The notes: generated by a model from the sequence alone, not told the origin. A stretch of DNA of 64,000 bases from Dactylorhiza incarnata (GCA_033032865.1 JAWHQI010000278.1:806001-870000), one strand, 5' to 3'; shown: positions 11,749 through 24,121, counted from the first letter of the stretch. Program-made: numbers and translations.

Positions 11749-12770
11749 TGTTGGATCGGTAGGCGCCCTTAGAGGGGGGTGAATAAGGGTTTTAAAGATT
11801 TTAAAACTATTTTGATTATTTTAGAAAAAGCTTTGAATATGATAGTAAAGAAGATCAAGACTAATCAAGTAAAGTAAGAATAGAGACATGATTTTATTAA
11901 CTTGAGAGACATGATTACAAAAACTTGATCTCTTATGAAAGCTAGAAATCAAAGCTAAATAGAAAAGAAACCTTTTGGTTTTCTATCCCGACTCGCTTCC
12001 CCACGAACCGGTGGCCCTAGCCTTATCCTCCCCGGATTCGGCCTCAAGCCGCTCTAGCCAATCCCTCCCCGGATGTGGCCTCGAGCCCTCCTAGACCTAG
12101 CCTAGATCTAATCGCCAACACGAGGCGATTTTCCCCCTAAGTCCTACCCAGACCTAGTCGCCAACACGAGGCGATTTCACTAATCGTTTACAAAGAGGAA
12201 TATGAAATAACAATAAAGAAATAAGAACTCCCTCAAGATGGACTTCTGAAGTTGGAGACGAAGATCCACCGTTGAATAAGAGTTGTAGAAGCGGACTTCG
12301 ATCTGATCCGGCGTGACAAGATTCTCCTTCAGAAGTTTTGCAGAGCTTCGCTAGCACATCAACTTTCGGCCAAGATAGCCTCTGGAATTCTGGCACTCAA
12401 TATATCTCTCTGATGTGTGTATCAAACGAGAGGACTTGGGTCCTTTTTATAGACTAGCGCTAGCGCCTGCGCTAGCCACTACCGCCGGCGCTATGTCATA
12501 TTAGGAGACTTTTTGCGCGGCAGAATCTTCAATCCGAGGCAACAATTCCAGCATGCCTTCTGTGCATCGAGCTAGCGCCGGCGCTATCCACTATCGCCTG
12601 CGCTAGTGATCAGTTTGGAGTTGATGGCTCAATTTCGGGGGCAACCACCATATGTAAACCTTGAGTCATTTTGACCTGTTATCCTGCACACTTAGATCAC
12701 ACAAGATTAAATACACACATAGGATTTGTTATTCTCAAACCTAGGAGATGCGGAAGACCGTGTTCCAACA
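11749..12770 (-). repeat. Shared middle LTR of the A2/A3 array (1022 bp)
   Basis: On the - strand it runs TGTTGGAACACGG ... GATCCAACA. It is followed on one side by a primer-binding site and preceded on the other by a polypurine tract (12771-12783), so it is a complete LTR between two interiors. CpG-rich GGCGCTAGCG motifs cluster at about 12455-12610. Confidence 0.85.
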
Positions 12771-13294
12771 AACTCCCCCTTTTGATAATAACAAATCCAT
12801 TAATGATAAATCAGAGCATTAATCTAAATAAGCATGAAGAGACATATTTGTGTGTGTGTGAAAAGGATGACTTAGGATAAATAATGATTATAGCATTTTA
12901 GTATTGCTCCCCCTAAATACATGCTCCCCCTAAGTGAATGCTCTCCTAATATGTTCTTAACTGAATTAAGCATGTTAGATATGTTATCATGTTAGTTCTC
13001 CCCCTTTTGCATTTTATCATGTTAGTTCTCCCCCTTTGTTATTAGCAAAAGCGGGTAGGGAAACAAAGCACCAAAGAATTTGTAAATAGAAGATAAGGCA
13101 TGATCGAGCTTTTAAAGTAAATGATAAGGAGTTTTAGAATTGTTTTTCATTGAAAAGGATCAGAGTTATGACTTATTTTATCCCTTTTGTTTGTAGTTAT
13201 CCCCCTTTTATAAATCAGAGTTTAGCAAAAACTAATGATTTCCCCTTTAAATAAGAGTTTTAAGCCTAAAAGTAAGGATTTCCAAATAACCAAT

Positions 13295-13540
13295 CTACCC
13301 AGACAATATGTCTACACCCTAGCCCCGTACTAAGTGACGGATGGGCATGAGGAGCTGCAAACACGCCGTAGGTTGGGGTGTTAGTCCCATATGCAAACAC
13401 TAGACAAAACTTAACCTATCACTCTTTCCCCCCAGTGCCTCACAAGGCCCCACTGGAACCCTCCCCGGTTAAGGACAAGACATGACTAGAGATAAGGTTA
13501 TCTAATGTCTACAACCCTACGCCCCCGCTATGGTGAGAAA
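13295..13540 (-). other. GC-rich conserved block M3 (A3)
   Basis: This is the reverse complement of the A1 block, with the same CCAGT-GGG-GCCT-(TGTG)-AGGC-ACTGG hairpin, the loop changed by one base and the stems kept. The equivalent region is missing from A2. Confidence 0.6.
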
Positions 13541-14534
13541 TGAAGTCAAGGATAGCAATTATTGGAAACAATAAGCATTTAAATCATATGGATTTTTATA
13601 GCATATGGGTTTATATTTGTCTTTATGAGAACACTCCCATAGCTATTTTGAAAATTGTAAATGAATCAGAGATTGAGCATTGTGGAAGATTTCGAAAAAG
13701 ACACATCATAATAAGAGTTCAAAAAGTAGATGTGTTTTTGAGTTTCAAGCTTTTTAAAGATAAGAGTTAAAGCATTTTTGGAAGAAAGAAACAACATCCT
13801 TTTAGCAATTAGAAACACAGAAGTAAAGTTTGATTTGAAATTCAATAATAAGAGGATGTTTTATAAGCAATATTTCACTTGTTGGAGGAGTGTTTAGCAT
13901 AAAAGTTTATATAGAGATAAATCAGAGTTTTTAGCATAAAAATGATATGCGTGTTAGAATAGCTAATATAAATTTTACCAAGCAAGTCTACTACTTGTTT
14001 TTAAGAAAAATTGAGATTTTAGACTTGATATAAGCATTAAAGCACAAGGTAAAAATTATATGGTGATGATGCGGAAGACTTGTAGAAATACATGAAACAT
14101 CTTATTTTAATCAAGGATAATCCACAAAAAGATATATGAGTTAATTTCAAAAAGAAGATGTTCATGTAAATCATGTTTCAATGAAAATCTTTTATGGTTG
14201 ACAAAAATAACCAAGCATGAAATAATACTATCACAAAGAGATTACTACAATGTTATTTCAATTCACAATTTCAAGTCATACCAAACATTGTAGAAAGCAT
14301 GCTAGGTTATCTAGTGCATTTCATAAGTAAAGAGTAGTATAGAGTTTGCATTAGGATCCAATACTCATGAGAAGAAGTGTTATGGAAGATAATGATGTGC
14401 ACATAAGTGTATTTTTGAGTAGAGTAAACACATGTTTTAATCAAAAATACAAGTAATATGTAAAGTGAAAGCACAATGAAACACAAATAATTTTACTTCC
14501 ACTCACTTCAATGCACAAAAAAAATGTACAACTA

Positions 14535-14770
14535 CCAAGGTGTTTTGCACACACAATGCTCATTAAGACTTATCAGGGTGCAAAGTAGTGCTTGGGGGAT
14601 CACATAATTTTATTCTTGTTTTTTTTATTGTGATCCGGTGTACTTAAGAATAAGTGGTTTTTATTTTGAAAGAAAGTAATGGTTTGCACAAGATACTTTA
14701 CTATTCTTTCCAAGGTGCTCAACCTCACAATGCTTATTAAGACTTATCAGGAGGTTCAAGTAGTGCTTGG
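14535..14770 (-). other. Paired 61-nt modules M2 (A3)
   Basis: The modules lie at 14710-14770 and 14535-14595 (- strand order), each 61 nt and separated by 114 nt. Confidence 0.65.
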
Positions 14771-15284
14771 GGGAGATAACTTTGTTAAATGATTTTTTGT
14801 TTTGTGCAAAGTTCTCCGAATACACTTGTTTTGCAAACCAATATAATTTATAAGAAAGATAACCACCTTTCTTAATTTGTAAAAGTGCAAATAAAGGAGT
14901 GCAGGTAAGATACTTGTGCAATTTTAATTCATTGTACTAATACAGAAACATACACAAGCATTCTTAAATTAAACACAAATGTAGACAATGCCAAAATAAG
15001 TGAGTGAATAAAGATCATTATCAAACATAAAACATTTACTCATACTTAGAGGCATGCTACACATAGTTCTACACAACTTTTTCAATTTAATTGATGCACA
15101 TATTAATAGATGTATCAAAGCATGATGAAAATAATGTTCAAAGTAGTTTGAAAAGATAAATTGTAACATTATAGAAGATCTAAATAATAGATTAAATCAT
15201 GCTTGATTTTCAATGAAGTCCATACAATATTTTTTGATATTTTTGAGGAATAATTTTTATCTAAAGCTCGAACTCATAAAAATT

Positions 15285-15375
15285 GATCTTGGACTTCCCG
15301 AGGGCTACCTTGTGAGAGGTTCACCCGGTACTAGGTGATATGATGGGATGATAGCCCAAATCACCCTTTCGCAAG
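15285..15375 (-). other. Conserved structured module M1 (A3)
   Basis: On the - strand it has CTTGCGAAAG, GGTGAT/ATCACC, TAGTACCGGGTGAACCTC, and ends CTCGGGAAGTCCAAGATC. Of the six copies this one looks most like the 3' half of 5S rRNA (see findings). Confidence 0.65.
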
Positions 15376-16972
15376 ATATATAGAAAAGGTAAGTTCAGAA
15401 GAATAATTTTGATACTTGTTTTTGTGTTGTTTTATATTTTTGTAGTTGATTTTTACAAATAAAAACATATTTTTGTAATTTTTGCTTTAGTAATTTTTAT
15501 ATTTGATTTTTGCATAAAGATGAACTTTAAACAAAGGAAACAACACAAGCGAAAAACAAAACATATTTTTTGTAATTTGGTTTTTGTAGTTTTGTATTTG
15601 ATTTTTCAAAAAATAAAGAAACACAGAAGTGCAAAACTAAGTAGAAAATATAGATTTATATATTTTTAGGGATTTTTAGAAATTTAAAAAATACAGAAAA
15701 ATGAACCTCGACGCTAGCGCCGGCGCTAGCGCTAGCGCGGGAAACAGTAAGTGATTTTTTAGGGTTTTGAAAATTTTGATGCTTGAACTTGATTAGGTGT
15801 CCCATTAGTAGTTTCATGCAGGATTTGCAGAATTTTTGGAAATGTTTTGGATGGTCCAAATTGCATGAAACGTTAGCGATGACTTGACAAACTAATCATT
15901 GCACGAGATATATTTACTTATGTTTTCATTTTGACTTTTCTAAAGACTTGTGCTTATAACTTAAAGAATAGGAAATGAAAACCCAAGATATCATGTTTGA
16001 ACAAATCAAGTAGGCATAGTTTCAGTGACCAAGGAGTAATGTTCACGCAAATAGTAACATGGATATGCCCTAACATAAATATAAATATTCTCTAGGTGAC
16101 AATGTTTGTATGATAAATTTGAGATTAATGTTATGCCAAAGTTTGATTGTGTTTCAACTTAGAGACCTAGAATGGAGTGACAGTTCTATTTGATTTGATA
16201 TCAAAATGATTGAAAGGTCTAACCTAGAAATATATATCACAATACACACATAATACACCATAACACCAACCAAGGTAAACAATTATAATGTCAATTGTTA
16301 TCATATAATTCGTGATAGTTGTTTATAGATGATTCTTGATATGAATTATGTTTTTAGAGATGTTTAGCAAAGGATATCACTAGATCATGGTGGTGTTTGT
16401 GAATTCAATATTCATTATGAAGATAACTTCTTTCAATACACTATAATTAAGAATTTTGAATATATATATATATGTGATTTTTTGATAGGTGAACAATAAT
16501 GATGATTTAGATCATGTTTGATATCAAGGAGAGAACACAATATAATTTTTTGTTTTGAACAATGACACCCATATTGAAAGTTGAGCTTTTATTTAAATCT
16601 TGAATTTTCTTTTAGATCAAGTTATTTCACTAAACCACTTATTGGTGAAGGCTAAGAATCTTAATAGCCCAATAACCGGATTTAATTTGAAATATCTTAT
16701 AGCAAATTTAGAGTTTGATTCATATGGATAATATAAGATATTTAGAAGTATTGAATAAAAGATAAAAGATGGGTCATCACAATAAAATATGATTTGGAAT
16801 TTTGATCAATTTGATTTATAGACTTATTAATCATATTTCCAATACTATATATGATGACCATGGCATGATAGTTTAAAAAGAACACAAAAAGAAAAAGATT
16901 AAAGCACATCATGAAGTAGAAATTTGTGTATTTCATTTTAATTGATTTCTACTTCATGCAAATGATGGGATA

Positions 16973-18463
16973 CTAATGAATAAGAGATTTAGGTATCCAA
17001 AGAGGACCGGGAGTGACGGTTCCTTTGGGTACCCAAATAAATCGTGTTTGCTTTTGGGGAGATATGATTGAATGAGCCCTTTCATGTGAAGTGAATGTTT
17101 CATTTTTAATTTTAGACCTCCATTCAAACCTTGGTTTAATGTTATTCTTATTCATCAAATTTCCATTGAGATTATCTTTATGTTGATGATTATGATTGTA
17201 ATGATTATTAAAAGTGTTGTTCATAGGAAATTTGTGAGCATTTAATTTTATGTTCGGAGAAGATTGATGTTGTAAATGATAGTAATGATTGTATTTTGGA
17301 ATTTCATTTTCAATCTTTTGAGGTTTGTTATTTCTATTGCTTGGCTTGTTCAACTTATAAGAAATCATATTCAACTTGCTTTTGGATTTTGCATTATTTT
17401 GAAATTGTATGTTTTGAGAGTTTTTCTTTATGATTTCCTTAAGCAAGTTGATTTTAGTTTTTAATTCATTATTTTTAATCATTAAATTATGTCTAGCTTT
17501 ATTATAAGCGATTGTGCTATTTTTAAAAATGGAAACAATTGAATCAATATGATCTTGATAGTTGTTTCTCTATTCATCAAATGTTTCATCCATCTCTTTA
17601 ATTTCAATTTTATATTCTTTACACTTAGCACAATCATTTATCAAAGATGAATTTTCTAAACATAATTTTTCATTTTGTTCTTTTACTAAACTAAAATCCT
17701 TTTCAAGTTTCTTGTGCTTTTCTTTTAATTCATTATATTCTACACAAGTTGTGGTGTTTTCTACTAAGGAGCAATGTGTAGAACTAGATAAATTTGATTT
17801 TTCATTAATTTTTGCCTTTAAATTTTTATTTTCTAAGCGCAAATGTTTATTAGCATTTTTTAATTTCTTAATTTTGCGTTTTGTAGTTTGAAGTAATTGT
17901 AATGAAGAGATAGAAGTACAAAAGATGGAATTTGGTTTCCTTACATGGCTTTCGGGAGAGGCACGCTTTGAACATATCATTTCTTTGACATCTTTTTGGC
18001 ACTCCTCTTCCGAACACAATACTTCTTCTTCTCTTCTATTAGATGTGTGCTCCATTGATCCGTCATGAGAGGGACATTCTTGAAGATTTGTGCATGCTAG
18101 CATATTCTCCGGTTCTTGCGATTGTTCTATACCTGTAGAAGGAGAATCATACAATTCTTCAAGAAAATTCCATACTTTATATGCACTTGAAAAGCAATAT
18201 ATTAATTTGAAAATTTCATTAGATAGACCGCAAAACAAATAGTGTTTAGCTTTTGCATTTAATTGAAGTTCTTTTTTATTTGATTCATTTGCGGGTCTTG
18301 CTATTGCTAAATTCCAAACTTCGATGTCTAAAGTTTTAATAAATTTTTCAATTAAGATTTTCCATCCTTTATAATTTGTCCCTTCAAATAAAGGTGGTGC
18401 AAGTGATTTTTCCTCTTCACAAAAATTTTCCCCACTAGTTGAAGCGAGATCATGAGACGCCAT
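16973..18463 (-). pseudogene. Copia-type gag-like protein with one nonsense codon (A3)
   Basis: The ATG is at 18463 (MASHDLASTSGENFCEEEKS), 49 bases inside the LTR edge. The head and coiled coil read normally to ...EMDETFDE. A TAG at 17570-17572 then replaces the TAT (Tyr) of A1 and A4. The same frame continues past it through the coiled coil and basic region to FIWVPKG...GPLWIPKSLIH, ending at 16973. The gene is therefore about 496 codons with a single stop, a recent loss. Predicted role: capsid-like packaging protein. Its RNA could still act in trans even though the protein is truncated. Confidence 0.8.
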
Positions 18464-18498
18464 TATTCCCGGTTGTTAAGCCGATTGGAATAAAACTG

Positions 18499-18509
18499 CT
18501 CTGATACCA
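18499..18509 (-). other. Primer-binding site of A3
   Basis: On the - strand the sequence is TGGTATCAGAG, two bases inside the LTR end at 18512, matching initiator tRNA-Met. Confidence 0.8.
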
Positions 18510-18511
18510 CT

Positions 18512-19538
18512 TGTTGGATCGGTAGGCGCCCTTAGAGGGGGGGGGGGGTGAATAAGGGTTTTAAAGATTTTAAAACTATTTCGATTATTTTAGAAAAAGC
18601 TTTGAATATGATAGTAAAGAAGATCAAGACTAATCAAGTAAAGTAAGAATAGAGACATGATTTTATTAACTTGAGAGACATGATTACAAAAACTTGATCT
18701 CTTATGAAAGCTAGAAATCAAAGCTAAATAGAAAAGAAACCTTTTGGTTTTCTATCCCGACTCGCTTCCCCACGAACCGGTGGCCCTAGCCTTATCCTCC
18801 CCGGATTCGGCCTCAAGCCGCTCTAGCCAATCCCTCCCCGGATGTGGCCTCGAGCCCCCTAGACCTAGCCTAGATCTAGTCGCCAACACGAGGCGATTTT
18901 CCCCCTAAGTCCTACCCAGACCTAGTCGCCAACACGAGGTGATTTCACTAATCGTTTACAAAGAGGAATATGAAATAACAATAAAGAAATATGAACTCCC
19001 TCAAGATGGACTTCTGACGTTGGAGACGAAGATCCGCCGTTGAATAAGCGTTGTAGAAGCGGACTTCGATCTGATCCGGCGTGACGAGATTCTCCTTCAG
19101 ATGTTTTGCAGAGCTTCGCTAGCACATCAACTTTCGGCCAAGATAGCCTCTGGAATTCTGGCACTCAATATATCTCTCTGATGTGTGTATCAAACAAGAG
19201 GACTTGGGTCCTTTTTATAGACTAGCGCTAGCGCCTGCGCTAGCCACTACCACCGGCGCTATGTCATATTAGGAGACTTTTTGCGCGGCAGAATCTTCAA
19301 TCCGAGGCAACAATTCCAGCATGCCTTCTGTGCATCGAGCTAGCGCCGGCGCTATCCACTATCGCCTGCGCTAGTGATCAGTTTGGAGTTGATGGCTCAA
19401 TTTTGGGGGCAACCACCATATGTAAACCTTGAGTCATTTTGACCTGTTATCCTGCACACTTAGATCACACAAGATTAAATACACACATAGGATTTGTTAT
19501 TCTCAAACCTAGGAGATGCGGAAGACCGTGTTCCAACA
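18512..19538 (-). repeat. Outer 5' LTR of the A2/A3 array (1027 bp)
   Basis: It has the same termini as the middle LTR (TGTTGGAACACGG on the - strand; CCAACA next to the primer-binding site). It contains a 12-base G run near the primer-binding-site end, where the middle LTR has six. The flank at 19539 begins GCTCG; no matching duplication is found because the other end of the array is rearranged. Confidence 0.85.
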
Positions 19539-19645
19539 GCTCGGAGCAAAACAACTCCTACAAAAACTCGGAGCAAACCACTCCTACAAAACTCGGAGCA
19601 AACCACTCCTACAAAAACTCAGAGCAAAACAACTCCTACAAAAAG
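19539..19645. repeat. Short tandem repeat, about 24 bp x 4
   Basis: The unit is approximately ctcggagcaaaccactcctac plus aaaa, in four imperfect copies directly next to the family A LTR. Confidence 0.7.
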
Positions 19646-20357
19646 AAAGAGTTGTAAAACAAACTTCTTGAAATCTCAAAGATATTTGACTTCAGATCTG
19701 AGAAAATCGGTCCTCTTCTTTCTTGCTTGAGAAATAAAGTCTTGCACCAGAAGATTGAAGAAGAAAAAAACCTTGCTTGAAAAACCTTGATCTGAATACT
19801 TGAGTCGACTTGATCAGGAAGATAGTAGAGAGATTCTGAATAGCTTGATCTTGTCGACTACCCTTGGCGATGAAGAATCGCAAAACACTTTCTTGTTGGG
19901 GACGAAGAACTTGCGTGAGGAATAATATCATCCAACAGAACAAGAGAAAGAAAATCTGTATATAATATTTGCACTCTTCACTTCCCTTTTCACGAAAAAA
20001 ATTATATTCAGGAAAATTAGAACATAATATTTATATCTCCAACATTCTCCAACGGCTGTATGCAAATTCCATTTTGAAACCTTCTTCTCGAACAGCTATA
20101 AAGAATGAATAAGGAATATAATTCTGTCAATGGCTGTAATAATTAAATAAAGGAGAAATATAATCTCCAACGGCTGACTGCCATAATTAGGAAAGATTAA
20201 TTCTTTAACAGCAAGATTTAAGGAAAATCTCTTTCCATTGCTATGAAAATAAATCTCTAATGGGTGTCTGCAAGATTTAAGGAATAAATTCCATGAATAC
20301 TTCACGTGGAGGAAGCCTATATGGAAAGCAGACAATAAGGAAACCAGCGAATTGAAT

Positions 20358-20557
20358 TTAGAAACAGCGCAGACCAAAGTTCAGAATCTGTCAAATTTTC
20401 GTCGAACAAAATTGCGATCGACGAACAACCTCCCTTTCGTCGAACGGAGATCGGCGATTAGAAACAGTGCAGACCAAAGTTCAGAATCTGTCAAATTTTC
20501 GTCGAACGAAATTGCGATCGACGAACAACCTCCCTTTCGTCGAACGGAGATCGGCGA
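20358..20557. repeat. 100-bp direct tandem duplication in F
   Basis: Two copies (20358-20457, 20458-20557) each carry CGTCGAAC ... GATCGACGAAC ... CGTCGAACGGAGATCGGCGA. They differ at only a few bases. Confidence 0.8.
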
Positions 20558-21005
20558 GCGTGATCGACGAAATATATATAAGCAGCGCTCGACGAAAACT
20601 TCAGCCAACAGCGCTCGACGAAAAATTGTGTTCGACGAATTCTTTCAGTTAGTCGAACTGAGCTCGACGAAATTTCCCAATTCGTCGAACTAAAAATTCT
20701 TAAGCAAAATTTTTCTTTCTTCCAAATTTTAGCAGCAACTCTTCTAAGCTCTTACTTTGTGTTTGAATATAAAGTGCACCCCAATAGAGAAATTACTCAT
20801 GAATCAACACTTGGTCTTACACAATGAAGAGTTACATTGTCTAGGACTGCATTTGATGATCCATAGTAATTTGACATTGGTTTGCACTTATCAATTTAGA
20901 ACCTGCAAACACATAACTGAAAATATCATCAAATACAACTCAATTCAACTTAGTTCAAAGGGACACTTCTTCTAATCAAGGTAATTGTGGCTACAATACC
21001 CAACA

Positions 21006-21994
21006 GCTTGGTTTTTAGGGCCCATTAGGGCTGGTCTTGCGTCCATAATGAAGGCATGGGTGGGGGTTTAGTGGAGGGTTTTACAATTTGTAAAGAGAGT
21101 GCTTTTTAGATAGGATTGACCAAGTCAACCCTAAGGTGGGTCCCCTAGGTGGGTCAAAGTCAATGTAGGTCCAAGTCGTCAAGTGACGAGTCAATGTTGG
21201 GGTATTGGAGTAATATTGACGTGTGCACGCTTTTTGGTGCACCATAAAGCATAATTTGACTAAGTTGACCAAGCGACGTCGAAATCGAGCGCAACAAATT
21301 CCATTGCTCTTCTATTTGCCACACAAGTCCAATACAACTAACTGGGGTCAATTCTGAGTTTATATGCTTAATATACTAAAATGACGTCGTCGTGATGCGT
21401 TACGACACTCAAAATTATCATTTTCTCTAAATGACCTCAGATTGGAACAAAATGAGTTCCGTTGTACTCATATCGTCTAGACAAGTCTAATGCAACAGAC
21501 GGAAGTCAATTCAGAACACGTATGCTCAATATACAAATTCAACGTTGTCGCGACATGCTACTATACTCAAAATGGTCGTTTTCTCCAAACAACCTCGGAA
21601 TGGAACGAAATGAGTTCCATTGCACTCGTATCGTCTAAACGGGTCTAATGCAACTGACGGAAGTCTATTCAGAGCATGTATGCTTAATATACAAATTTAG
21701 CATCGTTGTAACGCGTTACGATACTCAAAATGGCTACTTTCTCCAAATGACCTCAGAATTGAATGAAACGAGTTCTGTTACACTCGTTTCATCTAGACGA
21801 GTCTAATGCAACTGATGGAAGTCGATTCGGAGCGTGTATACTCAATATTTAACATAGGATACCAACTAGCTTCTAGGGCACCATATAAATGATCAAGTCA
21901 CTTTTATTGGGTTATCTAGGTTTCTAGTGGCCCAATAAAAGTCGGGATGTTACACATAATACCCTCAAATATATATGGATTTTGGGGTGTTACA
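21006..21994 (-). repeat. Gypsy-type LTR fragment (G) with about 158-bp tandem repeats
   Basis: On the - strand the LTR starts TGTAACACCCC at 21994, preceded by a purine-rich AAAGGGAGAGAGT, as in chromovirus-type gypsy elements and element H. Inside are about four copies of a 158-159 bp unit (about 21265-21850), marked by TTTCTCCAAATGACCTC and GTCTAATGCAACTGACGGAAGTC. The distal end is lost at F. Confidence 0.6.
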
Positions 21995-22125
21995 ACTCTC
22001 TCCCTTTAAATGAATTTCATTGCAAAATTTTAAGAACAGTAAATGCTCCAATACATTTCATTCTCGAGGGAACAACTCTGGGTATTCTTCGCATATAGTT
22101 TACTCCCACTCCCAAGAGAGCTCTT
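21995..22125 (-). pseudogene. 3' end of gypsy pol (G), separated part
   Basis: The DNA inside the LTR resembles the same position in element H (region 39069-39195: ...CTCCCAAGAGA on the + strand). It stops at the insertion point of element C, whose duplicated target CTCTT is at 22121-22125. The other half resumes at 36640. Confidence 0.5.
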
Positions 22126-22628
22126 TGATAGCTACTTTATATAGTTTTAAAAATAATTCCAACTAACATCCCGATGTAGACAAGTGTACCTATCGAAAAT
22201 ATAGTATAGGAAGGATATCGTATTTGCCCGAGGCCTGTTGAGTAATCTTACTCACATAAATTAATATTATTTTATCGGAAATAAAATAGAATTTTGAAAA
22301 TAATTAAAAGAAGAGAAACATTTGATCGAGAATCATTCTTAAGTAAAATACTTCGTAAATCTAGAATTCATAAGAAATGGATTTAGACAAACTTGACCGT
22401 GGAGGTTCCCAAAATATGGTAGAGCCTCTCTCGAGAGAACTACCACCTAACCTTAGGTTGATCGATTAAGACCCCTCGGCCAGTCGAAACCCCTAAGCTT
22501 GCTTTATGCAGTGAGCCCCACTATTGGATTTGACTCCAATCCGGAAGATTTGTGTCACCCTCTCTCGAGGAATGCATACAACTCTTTTTATCTTTGGGTG
22601 ATCTCCTCGTTTGCATGGATCTCTCGAT
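22126..22628 (-). repeat. 3' LTR of C, first part
   Basis: It matches 34946-35449 closely and is interrupted after GGATCTCTCGAT by element A4. The remainder is 31059-32215, giving an LTR of about 1660 bp without the insert. Confidence 0.85.
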
Positions 22629-24119
22629 TGTTGGAACATGGTCTTTCGTATCTCCTAGGTTTGAGAATAACAAAACCTATGTGTATTAGATCTTGTGTGT
22701 TTAAGTGTGCAGGATAACAAAGTCCACATGACTCAAGGATTACATAAGAAGGTTGCCCCCAAAGTTGAGCCATCAAATCCAAATCTTCCACTAGCGCTGG
22801 CGGTAGCACTAGCGCAGGCGATAGCTGTCATTCGACGAACTGTTAGCGACTAAGTCTATTCATCGAATGTTCTCATGAACTCCCGACGAATATCGACAAA
22901 CGCAGACAGAAGTAAAAAAGGCAGACTTGTGAAGGAAAGTGTGTGGCTAAGTCAATTCGTCGAATGTTCTCGAGAACTCCCGACGAATTCCGACGAATGA
23001 AAACAGAAGACAGTACTCCCACTAGCGCCGGCGGTAGCACTTAGCACCTGGCGCTAGCGATGATAGCTCAATTCCGGGAGCACATATGGAAGGAGATAGC
23101 GCCTGGCGGTAGCCGATAGCGCAGGCGATAGCGACGCACACAGTTGGCAAGGAGGAATTATTTCCTCGGATTGAAGATTCTGCCGCGCAAAACATGTCCT
23201 AATTTGGGATAGCGCCGGCGGTAGCGGATAGCGCCGGCGATAGCGCAAAGCAATAGAGGAAGGCGGCCGGCTTGCCTAAAATGAAGGATTCTCACGCGGA
23301 GAATATTTCCTAAACTGGGATAGCGCCAGCGGTAGCGATAGCGCTGGCGCTAGCTCCAAGTCTATAAAAAGGACATCTTGGCTCCGACTTCCCAAGCCGC
23401 TTGAGATCCAGAATTCCAGAGCTTTATGCCACAACAGAGAGAGGAAGGTTCAGAGATATACTCCCACAAATCCATAAAGACTAAAGGAGATCCGTGGAGA
23501 AGATTTCAACACGCGTCATCACCGTGAAGAAAGACCGCATCGACTACGATCATACTCTGCGTCTTTGTCTACTTCTCCAAGAGATCCATATAGAGGGAGT
23601 TTTATATTATCGTCTTTTCATTTCATATCTTTTCTTTAATCGTTTAGTGAATTCGCCTCGTGTTGGCGACTAGGTCTGGGTAGGACTTAGGGCTGAAATT
23701 CGCCTCGTGTTGGCGACTAGGTCTCGGGTGTAGGTCTACGGGGTGCTCGAGGCCATATCCGGGGAAGGGTTGGCTAGAGCAGCTTGAGGCCGTATCCGGG
23801 GAAGGATCGGCTAAAGCCAACCGGTTCGTGGGGATACGAGTCGGTATAGAAAACAAAAAGAGTCTTTCTATTAGCTTTGATTTCTAGCTTCGATAAGAGA
23901 TCAAGTTTTGTAATCATGCTTCTCAAGTTAATAAAATCATGTCTTTACTTTTACTTCGCTTGATTTGTCTTGATCTTCTCTAGTTTAATAATCAAAGCTT
24001 TTTCAAAGTTATTCAAAATATATTATAAGTTTTTAAAACCCTTATTCACCCCCCCCCCCCCCTCTAAGGGCGCCTACCGATTATTCACCCCCCCTCTAAG
24101 GGCGCCTACCGATCCAACA
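22629..24119 (+). repeat. 5' LTR of A4 (1491 bp)
   Basis: It runs TGTTGGAACA ... CGATCCAACA. It is 29 bp longer than the 3' LTR because the terminal TTATTCACCCCC...CTACCGA segment is present twice (about 24043-24112). Confidence 0.92.
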
Positions 24120-24121
24120 AG

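Larger units (their letters stand above)
6673..19538 (-). mobile_element. Tandem family A array: internal A2, shared LTR, internal A3, LTR
   Basis: Read on the - strand, the order is LTR (19538-18512), internal A3, LTR (12770-11749), internal A2. Each LTR is followed by the same tRNA-Met-type primer-binding site. The middle LTR serves as 3' LTR of A3 and 5' LTR of A2. Internal A2 lacks the part matching 12771-13630 of A3, including M3 and the polypurine tract, and ends at the hairpin-rich junction. The two full LTRs differ at roughly a dozen sites by eye. Unequal recombination between LTRs is the usual source of such arrays. Confidence 0.8.
19539..21005 (-). mobile_element. LTR fragment F of an unidentified element
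   Basis: Read on the - strand it begins TGTTGGGTATTGTAGCC at 21005, a plausible LTR start. Degenerate repeats around AACGGCTG lie at 20040-20260, and the motif TTCGTCGAAC/TCGACGAA is repeated at 20395-20690. No ORF of a known family is seen. The left end is cut by the family A array. It could be a solo LTR broken by that insertion. Confidence 0.5.

Noticed and set aside
19539..19543. GCTCG as target duplication of the A2/A3 array
   Set aside because: The opposite end of the array is rearranged at the hairpin-rich junction, so no matching copy can be shown.
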